Of a stretch of 8,178 nucleotides of DNA, positions 1-6,514 are shown in pieces; within the stretch, counting starts at the first letter, position 1; every line of letters begins with the position of its first letter. Position numbers and translations under genes: made by a program. The notes under the pieces were generated by a model, which did no database searches, was not told the DNA's origin, and saw nothing but the letters and a program-made list of their open reading frames with translations. Source of the DNA: Deltaproteobacteria bacterium. GTDB taxonomy: Bacteria > Desulfobacterota > Desulfarculia > Adiutricales > Adiutricaceae. Location: assembly GCA_031267005.1 (NCBI GenBank), contig JAIRZX010000707.1, positions 1-8,178 of the forward strand, in the 5' to 3' direction.

Positions 1-950
1 CGGGCTTCGAGGAGGACACGTTCCGGGCGTTCCGCGGGAGGAGGGTCCACGCCTACCACGCGGAGGGCGCCGGCGGCGGGCACGCCCCGGACATCCTCCG
101 CGTCGCAGGCGAGCCCAACGTGATCCCCAGCTCCACGGACCCGACGCGGCCATTCACCGCCAACACCGCGGACGAGCACCTGGACATGCTCATGGTCTGC
201 CACCACCTGAACCCCGCCATCCCCGAGGACGTGGCCTTCGCGGACTCCAGGATCAGGGGGGAGACCATAGGCGCCGAGGACGTTCTCCACGACCTCGGCG
301 TCATATCGATGATCTCCTCGGACTCCCAGGCCATGGGGCGCGCCGGGGAAATCGTCCTGCGGACCTGGCAGACCGCGTCCAAGATGAAGGACGAGCGCGG
401 GAAGCTGGGGGACGGGCCGGCCGACAACTTCAGGATCAGGCGCTACGTGGCCAAGTACACGGTTAACCCGGCCGTGGCCCACGGCATGGACGGCCTTGTC
501 GGATCGATCGCCCCCTCAAAGCTCGCGGACCTGGTGCTCTGGAAGCCCGCCTTCTTCGGGGTCAAGCCCAGCCTGGTCATCAAGGGCGGGCACATAGCCT
601 GGGCTCCCATGGGGGACCCCAACGCCTCCATCCCCACGCCGCAGCCCTCGAGGTACCGGCCCATGTTCGGGGCCTTCGGCCCAGCGGCCCCGGCCTCGTC
701 GGTAACCTTCGTGTCGCCGGCGTCGCTGGAGCTCGGGATTGCCGGTCGCTTCAGGGGGAAAGGCCTCCTGAGGACGCTTGCTCCGGTCTCCAACACCCGC
801 CGACTCGGGAAGCGCGACATGGTCCTGAACGCATCGCTCCCGAAGATAGAGGTGGATCCCCAGACCTACGAGGTGCGCGTGGACGGGGAGCCGGCCCGCT
901 CGAATCCCGCGGCGAAGCTCCCCATGGCCCAGAGGTATTTCCTGTTCTAG
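1..950 (+). CDS. ureC: Urease alpha (catalytic) subunit, 3' portion, 5' end outside window
   Basis: UreC is the nickel-containing catalytic subunit of urease, which hydrolyses urea to ammonia and carbamate in the cytoplasm. The reading frame is open from the left edge (first full codon at base 3) to a TAG at 948-950, giving 315 visible residues of a protein usually near 570. The visible part starts at GFEEDT and keeps the family blocks in order. These are the HAEGAGGGHAPDI nickel-ligand region (His codon 57-59), the active-site flap MVCHHL (Cys codon 198-200, catalytic His 201-203), SSDSQAMGR with the nickel-binding Asp (codon 321-323), NPAVAHG, GKLADLV-like KLADLVLW, FFGVKP, GDPNASIPTPQP and the terminal PMAQRYFLF. 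All active-site residues in the visible part are intact, so the enzyme should be functional. The carbamylated Lys and first His pair lie upstream, out of view. The maturation genes follow on the same strand. Confidence 0.97.
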   Translation, partial: GFEEDTFRAFRGRRVHAYHAEGAGGGHAPDILRVAGEPNVIPSSTDPTRPFTANTADEHLDMLMVCHHLNPAIPEDVAFADSRIRGETIGAEDVLHDLGVISMISSDSQAMGRAGEIVLRTWQTASKMKDERGKLGDGPADNFRIRRYVAKYTVNPAVAHGMDGLVGSIAPSKLADLVLWKPAFFGVKPSLVIKGGHIAWAPMGDPNASIPTPQPSRYRPMFGAFGPAAPASSVTFVSPASLELGIAGRFRGKGLLRTLAPVSNTRRLGKRDMVLNASLPKIEVDPQTYEVRVDGEPARSNPAAKLPMAQRYFLF

Positions 951-955
951 GCCCG

Positions 956-976
956 GCCAGCGGGCGCCCGGCTGGC
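956..976 (+). other. GC-rich dyad just after ureC
   Basis: GCCAG (956-960) and CTGGC (972-976) flank a self-complementary GC core, six bases after the ureC stop. No T-run follows, so it is not a standard terminator. It could stabilise the ureC message end or weaken read-through into ureEF. This is inference from sequence symmetry only. Confidence 0.25.
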
Positions 977-1017
977 GGCGGGGGCCCGCGGCGAAGCGTG
1001 CCTTCCGGCCTTAGGGG

Positions 1018-1041
1018 CCCAGGTTTACACGCCTGGGGTTT
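1018..1041 (+). terminator. Weak terminator-like hairpin between ureC and ureEF
   Basis: CCCAGG (1018-1023) can pair with CCTGGG (1032-1037) around an 8-base loop, and GTTT follows. The stem is short and the T tract minimal. It could give partial termination in the 198-bp gap between ureC and ureEF. No promoter for ureEF is obvious in the rest of the gap. Confidence 0.25.
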
Positions 1042-1148
1042 CAAGCTACAAGAAAGCGCACGTCTCAAGCGATTTATGGCTTTCCGCGCCGTGGCTTCCT
1101 GGCCCGGAGCATTTCCGGCCCCCAGGCGGCGGGCCCAGAGAAGCGTCC

Positions 1149-2522
1149 ATGCTCGCCTTCACCGAAAACCTCGGGCCCCTGCCCGGCCCCGCGGTTGAGC
1201 TGGCCTTGGACTCCGCCTCCCGCAGGAGGCCGCGGCAGAGGGCCCGCCTCTCCGACGGGCGCGAGGCGGGGATAATGCTCCCGCGCGGGACGGCGCTGGA
1301 GCCGGGGGACGCCCTTTCCGGGCCTTCCGGCGAGCTCGCGAGGGTCACGGCCGCTCCCGAGCCGCTTTCCGAGGCGCGGGCCGCGACCCCGGAGCTGTTG
1401 GCCCGGGCGGCCTACCACTTGGGCAACCGCCATGCCGAGGTGGAGCTTCGCCCCCTGGCGGTTAGGTTCCCCCGTGACTCGGTGCTAGAGGAGCTCGCGA
1501 GCGGCCTGGGACTTGAAGTATCCAGGATCTCCGCGCCTTTCATGCCGGAGGGCGGTGCTTACGGGGGAGGCGGGGCAGTCCATGATCACGGGCGCGGCGG
1601 GGACTGCGGGCCGCATGGCGGCGGGGGAGGCGTGGCGCATGGCGGCGGGGAAGGCGGGAGGCGCGGCGGGGAAGGCGGGAGGCGCGGCGGGATTAACGGA
1701 TGGCCTCGCTTCTGCGGAGACGGCGGGCCGCGCGAAGCGGGAGAGGTCGGGGGAGCGGTCCCGGGGAGCGGTTTCCAGGAGGGAAAACCGGATGGGCAGG
1801 GCGCTGCGGGTTCCCGCGACGCCTCATCGGCGCTTCCCGGGACCGGCGCCCTCTTGAAGCTCCTGTACGCCGCGAGCCCGGCGAGGCCCACGGGATCCTT
1901 CGCCTGGTCGGGCGGGCTCGCGTCCTATATTCTCTCCGGCGAGGTGAAGGACGCCGAAAGCCTGAAGGCGTGGATAGGCGACGCGGTCCGCTTGACGTCT
2001 GCCGCATGCGATCTGCCCCTGCTCCTGAGGTGCTTCGCTTGCGCCGCGAGGCGCGACGCGGCCGGGTTCGCGCGGTGGAACGCGGAGTCGCTCGCCGCGA
2101 AGGGCACCAGGGAGCTACTCATGGGGGAAATGGAGATGGGGGCCGCGGTTATGAGGATGCTCGGGGCCAGGGGGCTCCTGGACGCCTTCCCGGAGGGATT
2201 CGGGCGGGCGGGGGCCGGCTACGTCGCGGCCTACGGGCTCATGGCGGCTGCCCTGGGACTCGGCGAACCGGACGCGCGGGGGGTGGCTTGCGCCTTCCTG
2301 TGGGGGACGGTCGAGAACTACGCTTCGTGCGCGGCGAAAAGCGTCCCCCTCGGCCAGAACGCGACGCAGGGGGTGCTCTTGGACCTAATGGGGGATCTGC
2401 TCCCCCGCGCGGCGGAGGAGGCCATGGAGGTCCCGGACTGGGAGATAGGCGCCTCGTCGCCCATGCTCGCGGTCCGCTCCTCGGGTCACGAGGAGAGCCC
2501 GCTCAGGATGTACAGGAGCTGA
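1149..2522 (+). CDS. ureEF: Natural fusion of urease nickel chaperone UreE and accessory protein UreF
   Basis: One 457-residue frame holds two urease maturation proteins. Residues 1-137 are UreE, which delivers nickel. They contain DGREAGIMLPRG, the GD-L segment, YHLGNRH (His90, His95; the second matches the conserved metal-binding His of Klebsiella UreE) and PFMPEGGAY at the usual UreE end. Residues 139-233 are a Gly-rich linker starting like the His-rich UreE tail (His145, His147, Cys153, His156, His164) and containing two 7-residue EGGRRGG repeats. Residues 234-457 are UreF, which bridges UreD-urease and UreG. They contain LLKLLYAASPARPTGSFAWSGGL, DLPLLLR, TREL, SVPLGQNATQ, EIGASSPMLAV, HEE and a terminal RMYRS. 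There is no internal stop or frameshift. The ribosome site before ATG 1149 is weak (AGAGAAG). UreEF fusions are known, I believe in Bordetella, and a Klebsiella one was engineered to make UreF soluble. The UreF LPxGGFSYS block is changed to ARPTGSFAWS. Confidence 0.93.
   Translation: MLAFTENLGPLPGPAVELALDSASRRRPRQRARLSDGREAGIMLPRGTALEPGDALSGPSGELARVTAAPEPLSEARAATPELLARAAYHLGNRHAEVELRPLAVRFPRDSVLEELASGLGLEVSRISAPFMPEGGAYGGGGAVHDHGRGGDCGPHGGGGGVAHGGGEGGRRGGEGGRRGGINGWPRFCGDGGPREAGEVGGAVPGSGFQEGKPDGQGAAGSRDASSALPGTGALLKLLYAASPARPTGSFAWSGGLASYILSGEVKDAESLKAWIGDAVRLTSAACDLPLLLRCFACAARRDAAGFARWNAESLAAKGTRELLMGEMEMGAAVMRMLGARGLLDAFPEGFGRAGAGYVAAYGLMAAALGLGEPDARGVACAFLWGTVENYASCAAKSVPLGQNATQGVLLDLMGDLLPRAAEEAMEVPDWEIGASSPMLAVRSSGHEESPLRMYRS
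1639..1690 (+). repeat. 21-bp tandem repeat in the UreE-UreF linker
   Basis: A 21-bp unit (GGCGGGAGGCGCGGCGGGGAA) is present about two and a half times within a wider GGC/GCG-rich stretch. The period is a multiple of three, so the frame is kept, and it encodes EGGRRGG twice in the linker between UreE and UreF. Copy number could vary by slippage and change linker length without breaking the fusion. Confidence 0.8.
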
Positions 2523-2599
2523 AAGGGCGCCGGGGGGCCTCTTGGCCCGGTGGGTTCGTGAGTTGCGAGTGTCGGCGGGGCCCGGAAAGAAGGGAAAGC

Positions 2600-2644
2600 C
2601 GCCGGGGAGCTTGAAGGCGCCGGGGAGCTTGAAGGCGCCGGGGG
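2600..2644 (+). repeat. 18-bp tandem repeat upstream of ureG
   Basis: The unit GCCGGGGAGCTTGAAGGC occurs twice in direct succession (about 2602-2637), and a third partial copy (GCCGGGGG) follows. It sits in the 144-bp gap between ureEF and ureG and ends about 40 bases before the ureG start. Both copies read open in frame with a short spurious frame, but no gene is supported here. A role in ureG translation is possible but not shown. Confidence 0.8.
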
Positions 2645-2684
2645 AAAGGAAAGGGGCCGGGAAGCCGTGGAAGAGCATCGGGGC

Positions 2685-3338
2685 ATGCGTAAGGCAACGG
2701 GAGCGCGAACCGGGAGGGACGCGCTCAGGGTCGGAGTCGGGGGCCCGGTGGGCTCGGGCAAGACCGCGCTCATCTGGCGGCTGTGCGTCCTTATGAGGGA
2801 CCGCTTCGACACGGCGGTAATAACCAACGACATCTTCACCAAGGAGGACGCGGAGTTCCTCCTGAAGGCGGGTGCCCTCCCCGGGGACAGGATAATCGGC
2901 GTGGAGACGGGGGGCTGCCCGCATACCGCCATCCGCGAGGACGCTTCGATGAACCTGGGCGCGGCGGCCGAAATGCAGAGGCGCTTCCCAGGCCTGGAGC
3001 TCCTGTTCGTGGAAAGCGGGGGGGACAACCTCTCCGCGACCTTCAGCCCGGAGCTGGCCGACCTGTCCGTCTACGTGATAGACGTGGCCGGAGGCGACAA
3101 GATCCCCCGCAAGGGGGGGCCTGCCGTCTGCCGCTCCGATCTGCTGGTCATCAACAAGACCGATCTGGCCGGGGCCGTGGGGGCCTCCCTGGAGGTCATG
3201 GGCCGGGACGCCGGGGCCATGCGCGGGGGGCGACCTTTCGTTTTCTGTTGCCTCAAGACGGGGGAGGGCGCGTCCGAGGTGGCAGGCTTCATCGAGCGCC
3301 AGGGCCTTCTCCGCGAGGCCAAGGCGGCGGGCCCCTGA
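2685..3338 (+). CDS. ureG: Urease accessory GTPase UreG
   Basis: UreG is a SIMIBI-class GTPase whose GTP hydrolysis drives nickel insertion into apo-urease with UreF and UreD. UreE passes nickel to it. The protein has, in order, RVGVGGPVGSGKT (P-loop) about 15 residues from the start, TNDIFTKEDAEFL, the nickel-binding block ETGGCPHTAIREDASMN (Cys-Pro-His), ESGGDNLSATFSPELADLSVYVIDVAGGDKIPRKGGP and NKTDL (guanine specificity). All key residues are intact. ATG 2685 gives 217 residues and is preceded by GGAAGAG nine bases away. An in-frame GTG at 2667 would add six residues and has a less well placed purine tract, so I prefer the ATG. The gene lies 162 bp after ureEF and ends in TGA 3336-3338. 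Family length is about 200-210, so this one has only a slightly long N-terminus. Confidence 0.96.
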   Translation: MRKATGARTGRDALRVGVGGPVGSGKTALIWRLCVLMRDRFDTAVITNDIFTKEDAEFLLKAGALPGDRIIGVETGGCPHTAIREDASMNLGAAAEMQRRFPGLELLFVESGGDNLSATFSPELADLSVYVIDVAGGDKIPRKGGPAVCRSDLLVINKTDLAGAVGASLEVMGRDAGAMRGGRPFVFCCLKTGEGASEVAGFIERQGLLREAKAAGP

Positions 3339-3395
3339 GCCAGCGCCTTTGCGCCCCCCCCTCCCGCCGGCTAATTCCGAAATCCTTTCCAGGCC

Positions 3396-3432
3396 GCCCC
3401 CGCCCCCCCCCCCGGCGCCGGGCGGCGGGGGC
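3396..3432 (+). other. C-tract and GC hairpin between ureG and amt
   Basis: GCCCCCGCC (3396-3404) pairs with GGCGGGGGC (3424-3432) across a C-run and a GGCGCC core. No T tract follows. It may be a Rho-independent-like pause or simply low-complexity DNA. It would separate ureG from amt transcription if functional. Confidence 0.3.
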
Positions 3433-3499
3433 CTAGGCGGGAGCCGCCCCCCAGGCATTCCAGAAATCCACCACTCATTTTTCGGAGGTACGCTTAAAC

Positions 3500-4747
3500 A
3501 TGGTAAATTCCGGCGACACCGCCTTCGTCCTGGCCTCGGCCGCGCTCGTGTTCATCATGACGCCGGGGCTGGGCTTCTTTTACGGCGGGCTCGGGCGGCG
3601 CAAGAACGTCGTCAACAACATGATGGCCTGCGTCTTCATCCTGGGCACCGGCATGATTATGTGGGTGCTGTTCGGGTACTCGCTGGCCTTCACCGGCAAC
3701 AGCCTGGGCGTCATAGGCTCGCTCCAGGACGTGGGGCTGAGGACCCTGTCCATGGACGCCCCGTCCCCCTACGCCGACAACATCACCGGGCTGTCGTTCG
3801 CGGCGTTCCAGATGATGTTCGCGCTCATCACCCCCGCCATCATCACCGGGGCCGTGTCCGGCAGGATGAAGTTCGGGGCGCTGTTCCTGTTCATCGTTTT
3901 CTGGTCCATAATCGTCTATTACCCGCTGGCCCACATGGTCTGGGGCCAGGGCGGGATCCTTGGCGGGGACGGGCTGGGCTCCATCGACTTCGCGGGCGGG
4001 AACGTGGTGCATATAAGTTCCGGCGTGTCCGGCCTGGTCCTGTGCCTGCTCCTGGGCCGCCGCGAGGGCTACGAGCACTTCTCCTACCGCATCCACAACG
4101 TGCCGTTCGTCGTTTTGGGCATGGCCCTGTTGTGGTTCGGCTGGTACGGCTTCAACGCGGGGAGCGCTCTCGCGGCCAACGGGCTGGCGGCGCACGCCTT
4201 CATGACGACCAGCATGGCGACGGCCGGCGGGCTCCTGTCCTGGATGCTCATGGACGTCATACGTGGACGCAAGCCCTCCTGCATCAGCGCCTGCACCGGC
4301 GTCGTGGCCGGGCTCGTGGCCATCACCCCGGGCGCGGGCTTCGTGCCCGTCTGGGCCTCCATCGTAATCGGCGTTTCAGCGGGCCCCGTGTGCTACTACG
4401 GCATCCTCTTCGTCAAGAGGACGCTTAAGATAGACGACGCCTTGGACGCCTTCGGCTGCCACGGCATCGGCGGCATCTGGGGCGGCGTGATGACCGGCGT
4501 CTTCGCGAACCCGGCGATAAACGACGCGGCCGGCAAGGGCCTGGCCTACGGCGAGTTCAAGCAGTTCGGGGCGCAGGTAGTGGCGATACTCGTCTCCATA
4601 GCCGTAGCTGCCGCAGGCTCGCTTGTCTGCATCGGCCTCGTGAAGGCTTTCACCTCCATCAGGGCGCCCAAGCGCGACGAGCTGGTAGGCCTTGACGTCA
4701 CCCAGCACGGCGAGAACGCCTACCCATCCTTCAACGGGCTCGACTGA
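3500..4747 (+). CDS. amt: Ammonium channel/transporter of the Amt family
   Basis: This is a 415-residue inner-membrane Amt channel moving ammonium into the cell, with about 11 hydrophobic helices from residue 6 to about 385. The first helix begins at once (DTAFVLASAALVFIMTPGLGFFYGGLGRRKNVVNNMM), with no separate signal peptide of the E. coli AmtB kind. Family landmarks include SFAAFQMMFALITPAIITGAVSGRMKF, DFAGGNVVHISSGVSGL with pore His171, LLWFGWYGFNAGSA, and DALDAFGCHGIGGIWGG with pore His321. The two histidines correspond to the AmtB twin-His pair (168/318), so the pore looks functional. A clear GGAGG (3484-3488) lies 11 bases before ATG 3500. A PII gene starts 20 bp after the TGA, the classic amt-glnK pair in which PII blocks the channel when nitrogen is plentiful. 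Its place directly after urease genes suggests uptake or recapture of urea-derived ammonium. Confidence 0.96.
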   Translation: MVNSGDTAFVLASAALVFIMTPGLGFFYGGLGRRKNVVNNMMACVFILGTGMIMWVLFGYSLAFTGNSLGVIGSLQDVGLRTLSMDAPSPYADNITGLSFAAFQMMFALITPAIITGAVSGRMKFGALFLFIVFWSIIVYYPLAHMVWGQGGILGGDGLGSIDFAGGNVVHISSGVSGLVLCLLLGRREGYEHFSYRIHNVPFVVLGMALLWFGWYGFNAGSALAANGLAAHAFMTTSMATAGGLLSWMLMDVIRGRKPSCISACTGVVAGLVAITPGAGFVPVWASIVIGVSAGPVCYYGILFVKRTLKIDDALDAFGCHGIGGIWGGVMTGVFANPAINDAAGKGLAYGEFKQFGAQVVAILVSIAVAAAGSLVCIGLVKAFTSIRAPKRDELVGLDVTQHGENAYPSFNGLD

Positions 4748-4767
4748 ACCGAAAGGCGGCGCAGCAC

Positions 4768-5112
4768 ATGATAAAAATCGAAGCGATAGTCCGCGAGGAG
4801 AAGCTCGAGGACGTGAAGTCGGCGTTGAACGCCATCGAGGTGAACGGCATCACCGTCTTCCAGGTGATGGGATGCGGCACCCAGAAGGGCTACACCGAGG
4901 TGGTCCGCGGCACCACGGTGGACGTCTCGCTCCTTCCCAAGGTGAAGTTCGAAATAGTGGTTTCCTCCGAGGAGTGGGAGCAGAAGGTCATAAAGACCAT
5001 CCAGGAGGCGGCCTTCACCGGCAAGATCGGGGACGGCAAGATCTTCAGCTACGATCTCCGCTCCGCCATGCGCATCCGCACCTGCGAGACGGGCTACGAC
5101 GCCCTGAACTAG
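4768..5112 (+). CDS. glnK: PII nitrogen-regulatory protein (GlnK type)
   Basis: This is a 114-residue PII trimer subunit that senses ATP/ADP and 2-oxoglutarate and would gate the neighbouring Amt channel. It opens with MIKIEAIVREEKLEDVKSAL and carries GCGTQKGYTE (Gln39), the T-loop 41-54, LPKVKFEIVV (Lys58), TGKIGDGKIF (Lys86, Lys91) and MRIRT (Arg102, Arg104). The ATP and 2-oxoglutarate contacts expected of a PII protein are therefore present. In the T-loop, RGTTVDVSLLPK aligns with RGAEYMVDFLPK of E. coli GlnB, so the uridylylated Tyr51 is Val and Tyr46 is also Val. GlnD-type uridylylation at the usual site is therefore excluded, and control is probably by ligand binding alone. The gene follows amt by 20 bp and is very likely cotranscribed. 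I call it GlnK rather than GlnB from the amt linkage, not from sequence. Confidence 0.94.
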   Translation: MIKIEAIVREEKLEDVKSALNAIEVNGITVFQVMGCGTQKGYTEVVRGTTVDVSLLPKVKFEIVVSSEEWEQKVIKTIQEAAFTGKIGDGKIFSYDLRSAMRIRTCETGYDALN

Positions 5113-5159
5113 GCTCGCGGCCATGCTGGGGTGGGGGGTCGGACCGGACCGGTACCGGC

Positions 5160-5289
5160 CCGCAGCCCGGACGGCGGGGCCGACCCGGCCCTCCAGACCT
5201 GGCGCCGGGGCCGACCCGGCCTCCCAGCCCGGACGCCGGGGCCGGCCCGGCCTCCCAGCCCGGACGCCGGGGCCGGCCCGGCCCTCCGC
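5160..5289. repeat. Four degenerate copies of a 30-31 bp GC-rich tandem repeat
   Basis: Copies lie near 5160-5190, 5191-5220 (30 bp), 5221-5251 and 5252-5282. The last two are identical 31-mers built on CTCCCAGCCCGGACGCCGG followed by GGCCGGCCCGGC. They occupy the gap between the convergent glnK and merR genes, next to the terminator hairpin. The period is not a multiple of three, and the frames across it look like artefacts. It is not a CRISPR array, because there are no spacers between copies. Confidence 0.85.
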
Positions 5290-5296
5290 CCGAAAA

Positions 5297-5334
5297 GACG
5301 CGGGCCCCCTTCCTTCAGGAGGGGGGCCCGCGTC
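5297..5334 (-). terminator. Strong intrinsic terminator for the merR gene, possibly bidirectional
   Basis: A 17-bp stem with one G-T wobble closes on a four-base TTCA loop. Its outer 13 bp (GACGCGGGCCCCC) are perfect. On the minus strand the stem is followed by TTTT (the AAAA at 5293-5296 on the plus strand), the hallmark of Rho-independent termination of the leftward gene ending at 5457. On the plus strand only GTCATG follows, so termination of amt-glnK here is less certain but the hairpin itself could still act. Confidence 0.85.
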
Positions 5335-5456
5335 GTCATGCGGAGGGGCCGCTGGCGAAGCTCGGCCTCTCCCGGTGGCAGGGCCCCGTGGTTCGGACCG
5401 GAGTGGACGGCTGCCTCGGGAAAACCAGGGGGTGGCCTGGCCCGCTGGCGGGCGAG

Positions 5457-5858
5457 CTACTGCGGGGGTCGGCGGGCCTTTCCGGGCACGAGGCTCTTCT
5501 CGGCGTCGGCGATGTGGGTCTCGTAGTGCGCGATTTTTTGGTCCAGCCTGTCGAGGGTGCCCTGGAGTTCGGCCAGCCTGGCGGCTATCCTCGCGCGCTG
5601 CTCCACCAGGAGAAGCTTCCGGTCTCGGGAGGTGGAGCTCCCCAGGCGGAAAAGCCTCACGTACTCTTTGAGGGCTTGGACTTCCACCCCCGCGTTACGC
5701 ATGAACTTGATGAACTCCACCCATTCGCATTCCGTTTGGCCGTAGGCCCTCGCCCCGCCGGCCGTGCGTCCGACGGAGGGGAGCAGGCCGATTTTTTCGT
5801 AGTAGCGTAGCGTGTCCGCAGTGAGGCCGAACTTTTTCGCTGCCTCCGAGATGTTCAT
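5457..5858 (-). CDS. MerR-family transcriptional regulator, AdhR-like
   Basis: This is a 133-residue DNA-binding regulator. Residues 1-70 are the MerR winged helix-turn-helix (NISEAAKKFGLTADTLRYYEKIGLLP, then GGARAYGQTECEWVEFIKFMRNAGV). Residues 71-118 form a dimerising coiled coil (ERs and LQGTLDRLDQKIAHYE). It resembles Bacillus subtilis AdhR/YraB, an aldehyde-responsive activator, through most of its length. From memory, AdhR has its reactive cysteine in EFIKCMRNAG. Here that position is Phe52, and the only cysteine is Cys44 in the wing. Two in-frame ATGs exist, at 5870 and 5858. I chose 5858 because GGAGGGG sits just before it and because it gives the usual MerR start MNISEAA. Its likely target is the MerR-type promoter at 6153-6183, pointing towards the flavodoxin gene. 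No sensor-domain ligand site beyond the coiled coil is visible. Confidence 0.92.
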   Translation of the reverse strand: MNISEAAKKFGLTADTLRYYEKIGLLPSVGRTAGGARAYGQTECEWVEFIKFMRNAGVEVQALKEYVRLFRLGSSTSRDRKLLLVEQRARIAARLAELQGTLDRLDQKIAHYETHIADAEKSLVPGKARRPPQ

Positions 5859-5861
5859 CAG

Positions 5862-5868
5862 CCCCTCC
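5862..5868 (-). promoter_or_regulatory. Ribosome binding site deciding the merR start
   Basis: GGAGGGG on the minus strand lies inside the first four codons of the longer frame (ATG 5870) and ends three bases before ATG 5858, or five bases if GGAGG is taken as the core. This favours the shorter 133-residue product. Confidence 0.75.
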
Positions 5869-6152
5869 ATGCCGCGTCAGGGCGGCCCGGGGTTGTCCGG
5901 GACCAGCGCGGTGGCGCGTCAGGAAAAGTTACCCCGGGCTCCGACGGAAATCAACAGCCTTAAGGCATCTGCAACCCTGGATGCCGCCTGATGGCCGCTT
6001 GGCCTTGCTCAGCGGGCCCTTGCGGTGTTCCGGATGGGGGCGGCGCGATTTCGGGGGACCCTCTAAAGCGCTGGGCCCCGGCAAAGAACAGCGAACTCCG
6101 GCAAGCCGTGCTTCGCTCGCGTACTTGATCCGCGCGGCCCAAAAGAAATCTC

Positions 6153-6183
6153 TTGACTTGGAGTCAACTCCAAGTGCTATATT
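6153..6183 (+). promoter_or_regulatory. MerR-type promoter with operator palindrome in a 19-bp spacer
   Basis: TTGACT (6153-6158) and TATATT (6178-6183) are separated by 19 bp, longer than the normal 17. This is the signature of promoters that MerR-family activators switch on by DNA distortion. The spacer carries a perfect inverted repeat, ACTTGGAGT (6156-6164), CA, ACTCCAAGT (6167-6175). The presumed regulator is the MerR gene at 5457-5858, divergent to this promoter. Transcription would start near 6190 and run right towards the flavodoxin gene at 6762. What is seen is the promoter and palindrome. The regulator pairing is inference. Confidence 0.85.
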
Positions 6184-6189
6184 TTCCGC

Positions 6190-6514
6190 CGTTGGCGCGT
6201 TTGACGCGGCTCCTTTCGGAGAGTTGCCTTCATCCGCCCGGGAAGCGGGCCCGCCCGCGGCGGGATGGCGGGCTCCGTTCGCGCGCCCCTTCTGCCGCTT
6301 CGCTGTGGCGTCCGCCGGAAGCCGCCCGTCCTGACCCGCGCAGCCGCTGCGCGGCGCGGGCATCCGGGGCGGGCAGGACCGGCTGCCATGCAGCGTTGCG
6401 GGAGATCCCGCTTGCGGTCCCGCCCGCAGCGGGCAGGCGCTTCCGTCCTCTCCTGGCATTGCCGTGCCGCTCTATACTGTTCAATGCATATTCCGGGCCA
6501 GCCTAATCAAGGAC
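6190..6514 (+). other. GC-rich non-coding leader with several hairpins
   Basis: No convincing gene is present. Perfect dyads include CCGCGCAG/CTGCGCGG (6336-6343 and 6347-6354), GCGGGA/TCCCGC (6398-6403 and 6406-6411) and GCCCGC/GCGGGC (6422-6427 and 6429-6434). If the MerR-type promoter reads into the flavodoxin gene, this is the structured first part of a leader of about 570 nt. An open frame from 6265 ends in a TGA overlapping the flavodoxin ATG, but its protein is Arg/Ser/Pro low-complexity and runs through the pentamer repeat, so I do not call it. Confidence 0.5.

Noticed and set aside
2385..3458. Minus-strand 357-residue frame over ureF and ureG
   Set aside because: It is antisense to two clearly conserved genes. 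It is open only because of GC-rich codon use.
3349..4428. Rightward 359-residue frame overlapping amt
   Set aside because: It is a shifted reading of the amt gene, rich in Arg, Gly and His with no membrane segments, whereas the amt frame has all family motifs.
5160..5289. CRISPR array
   Set aside because: Repeat copies are directly adjacent with no unique spacers, and no cas gene is present.
5929..6459. Minus-strand 176-residue frame upstream of merR
   Set aside because: Low-complexity composition with no domain. It overlaps the MerR-type promoter and hairpin region. High GC makes long chance frames common.
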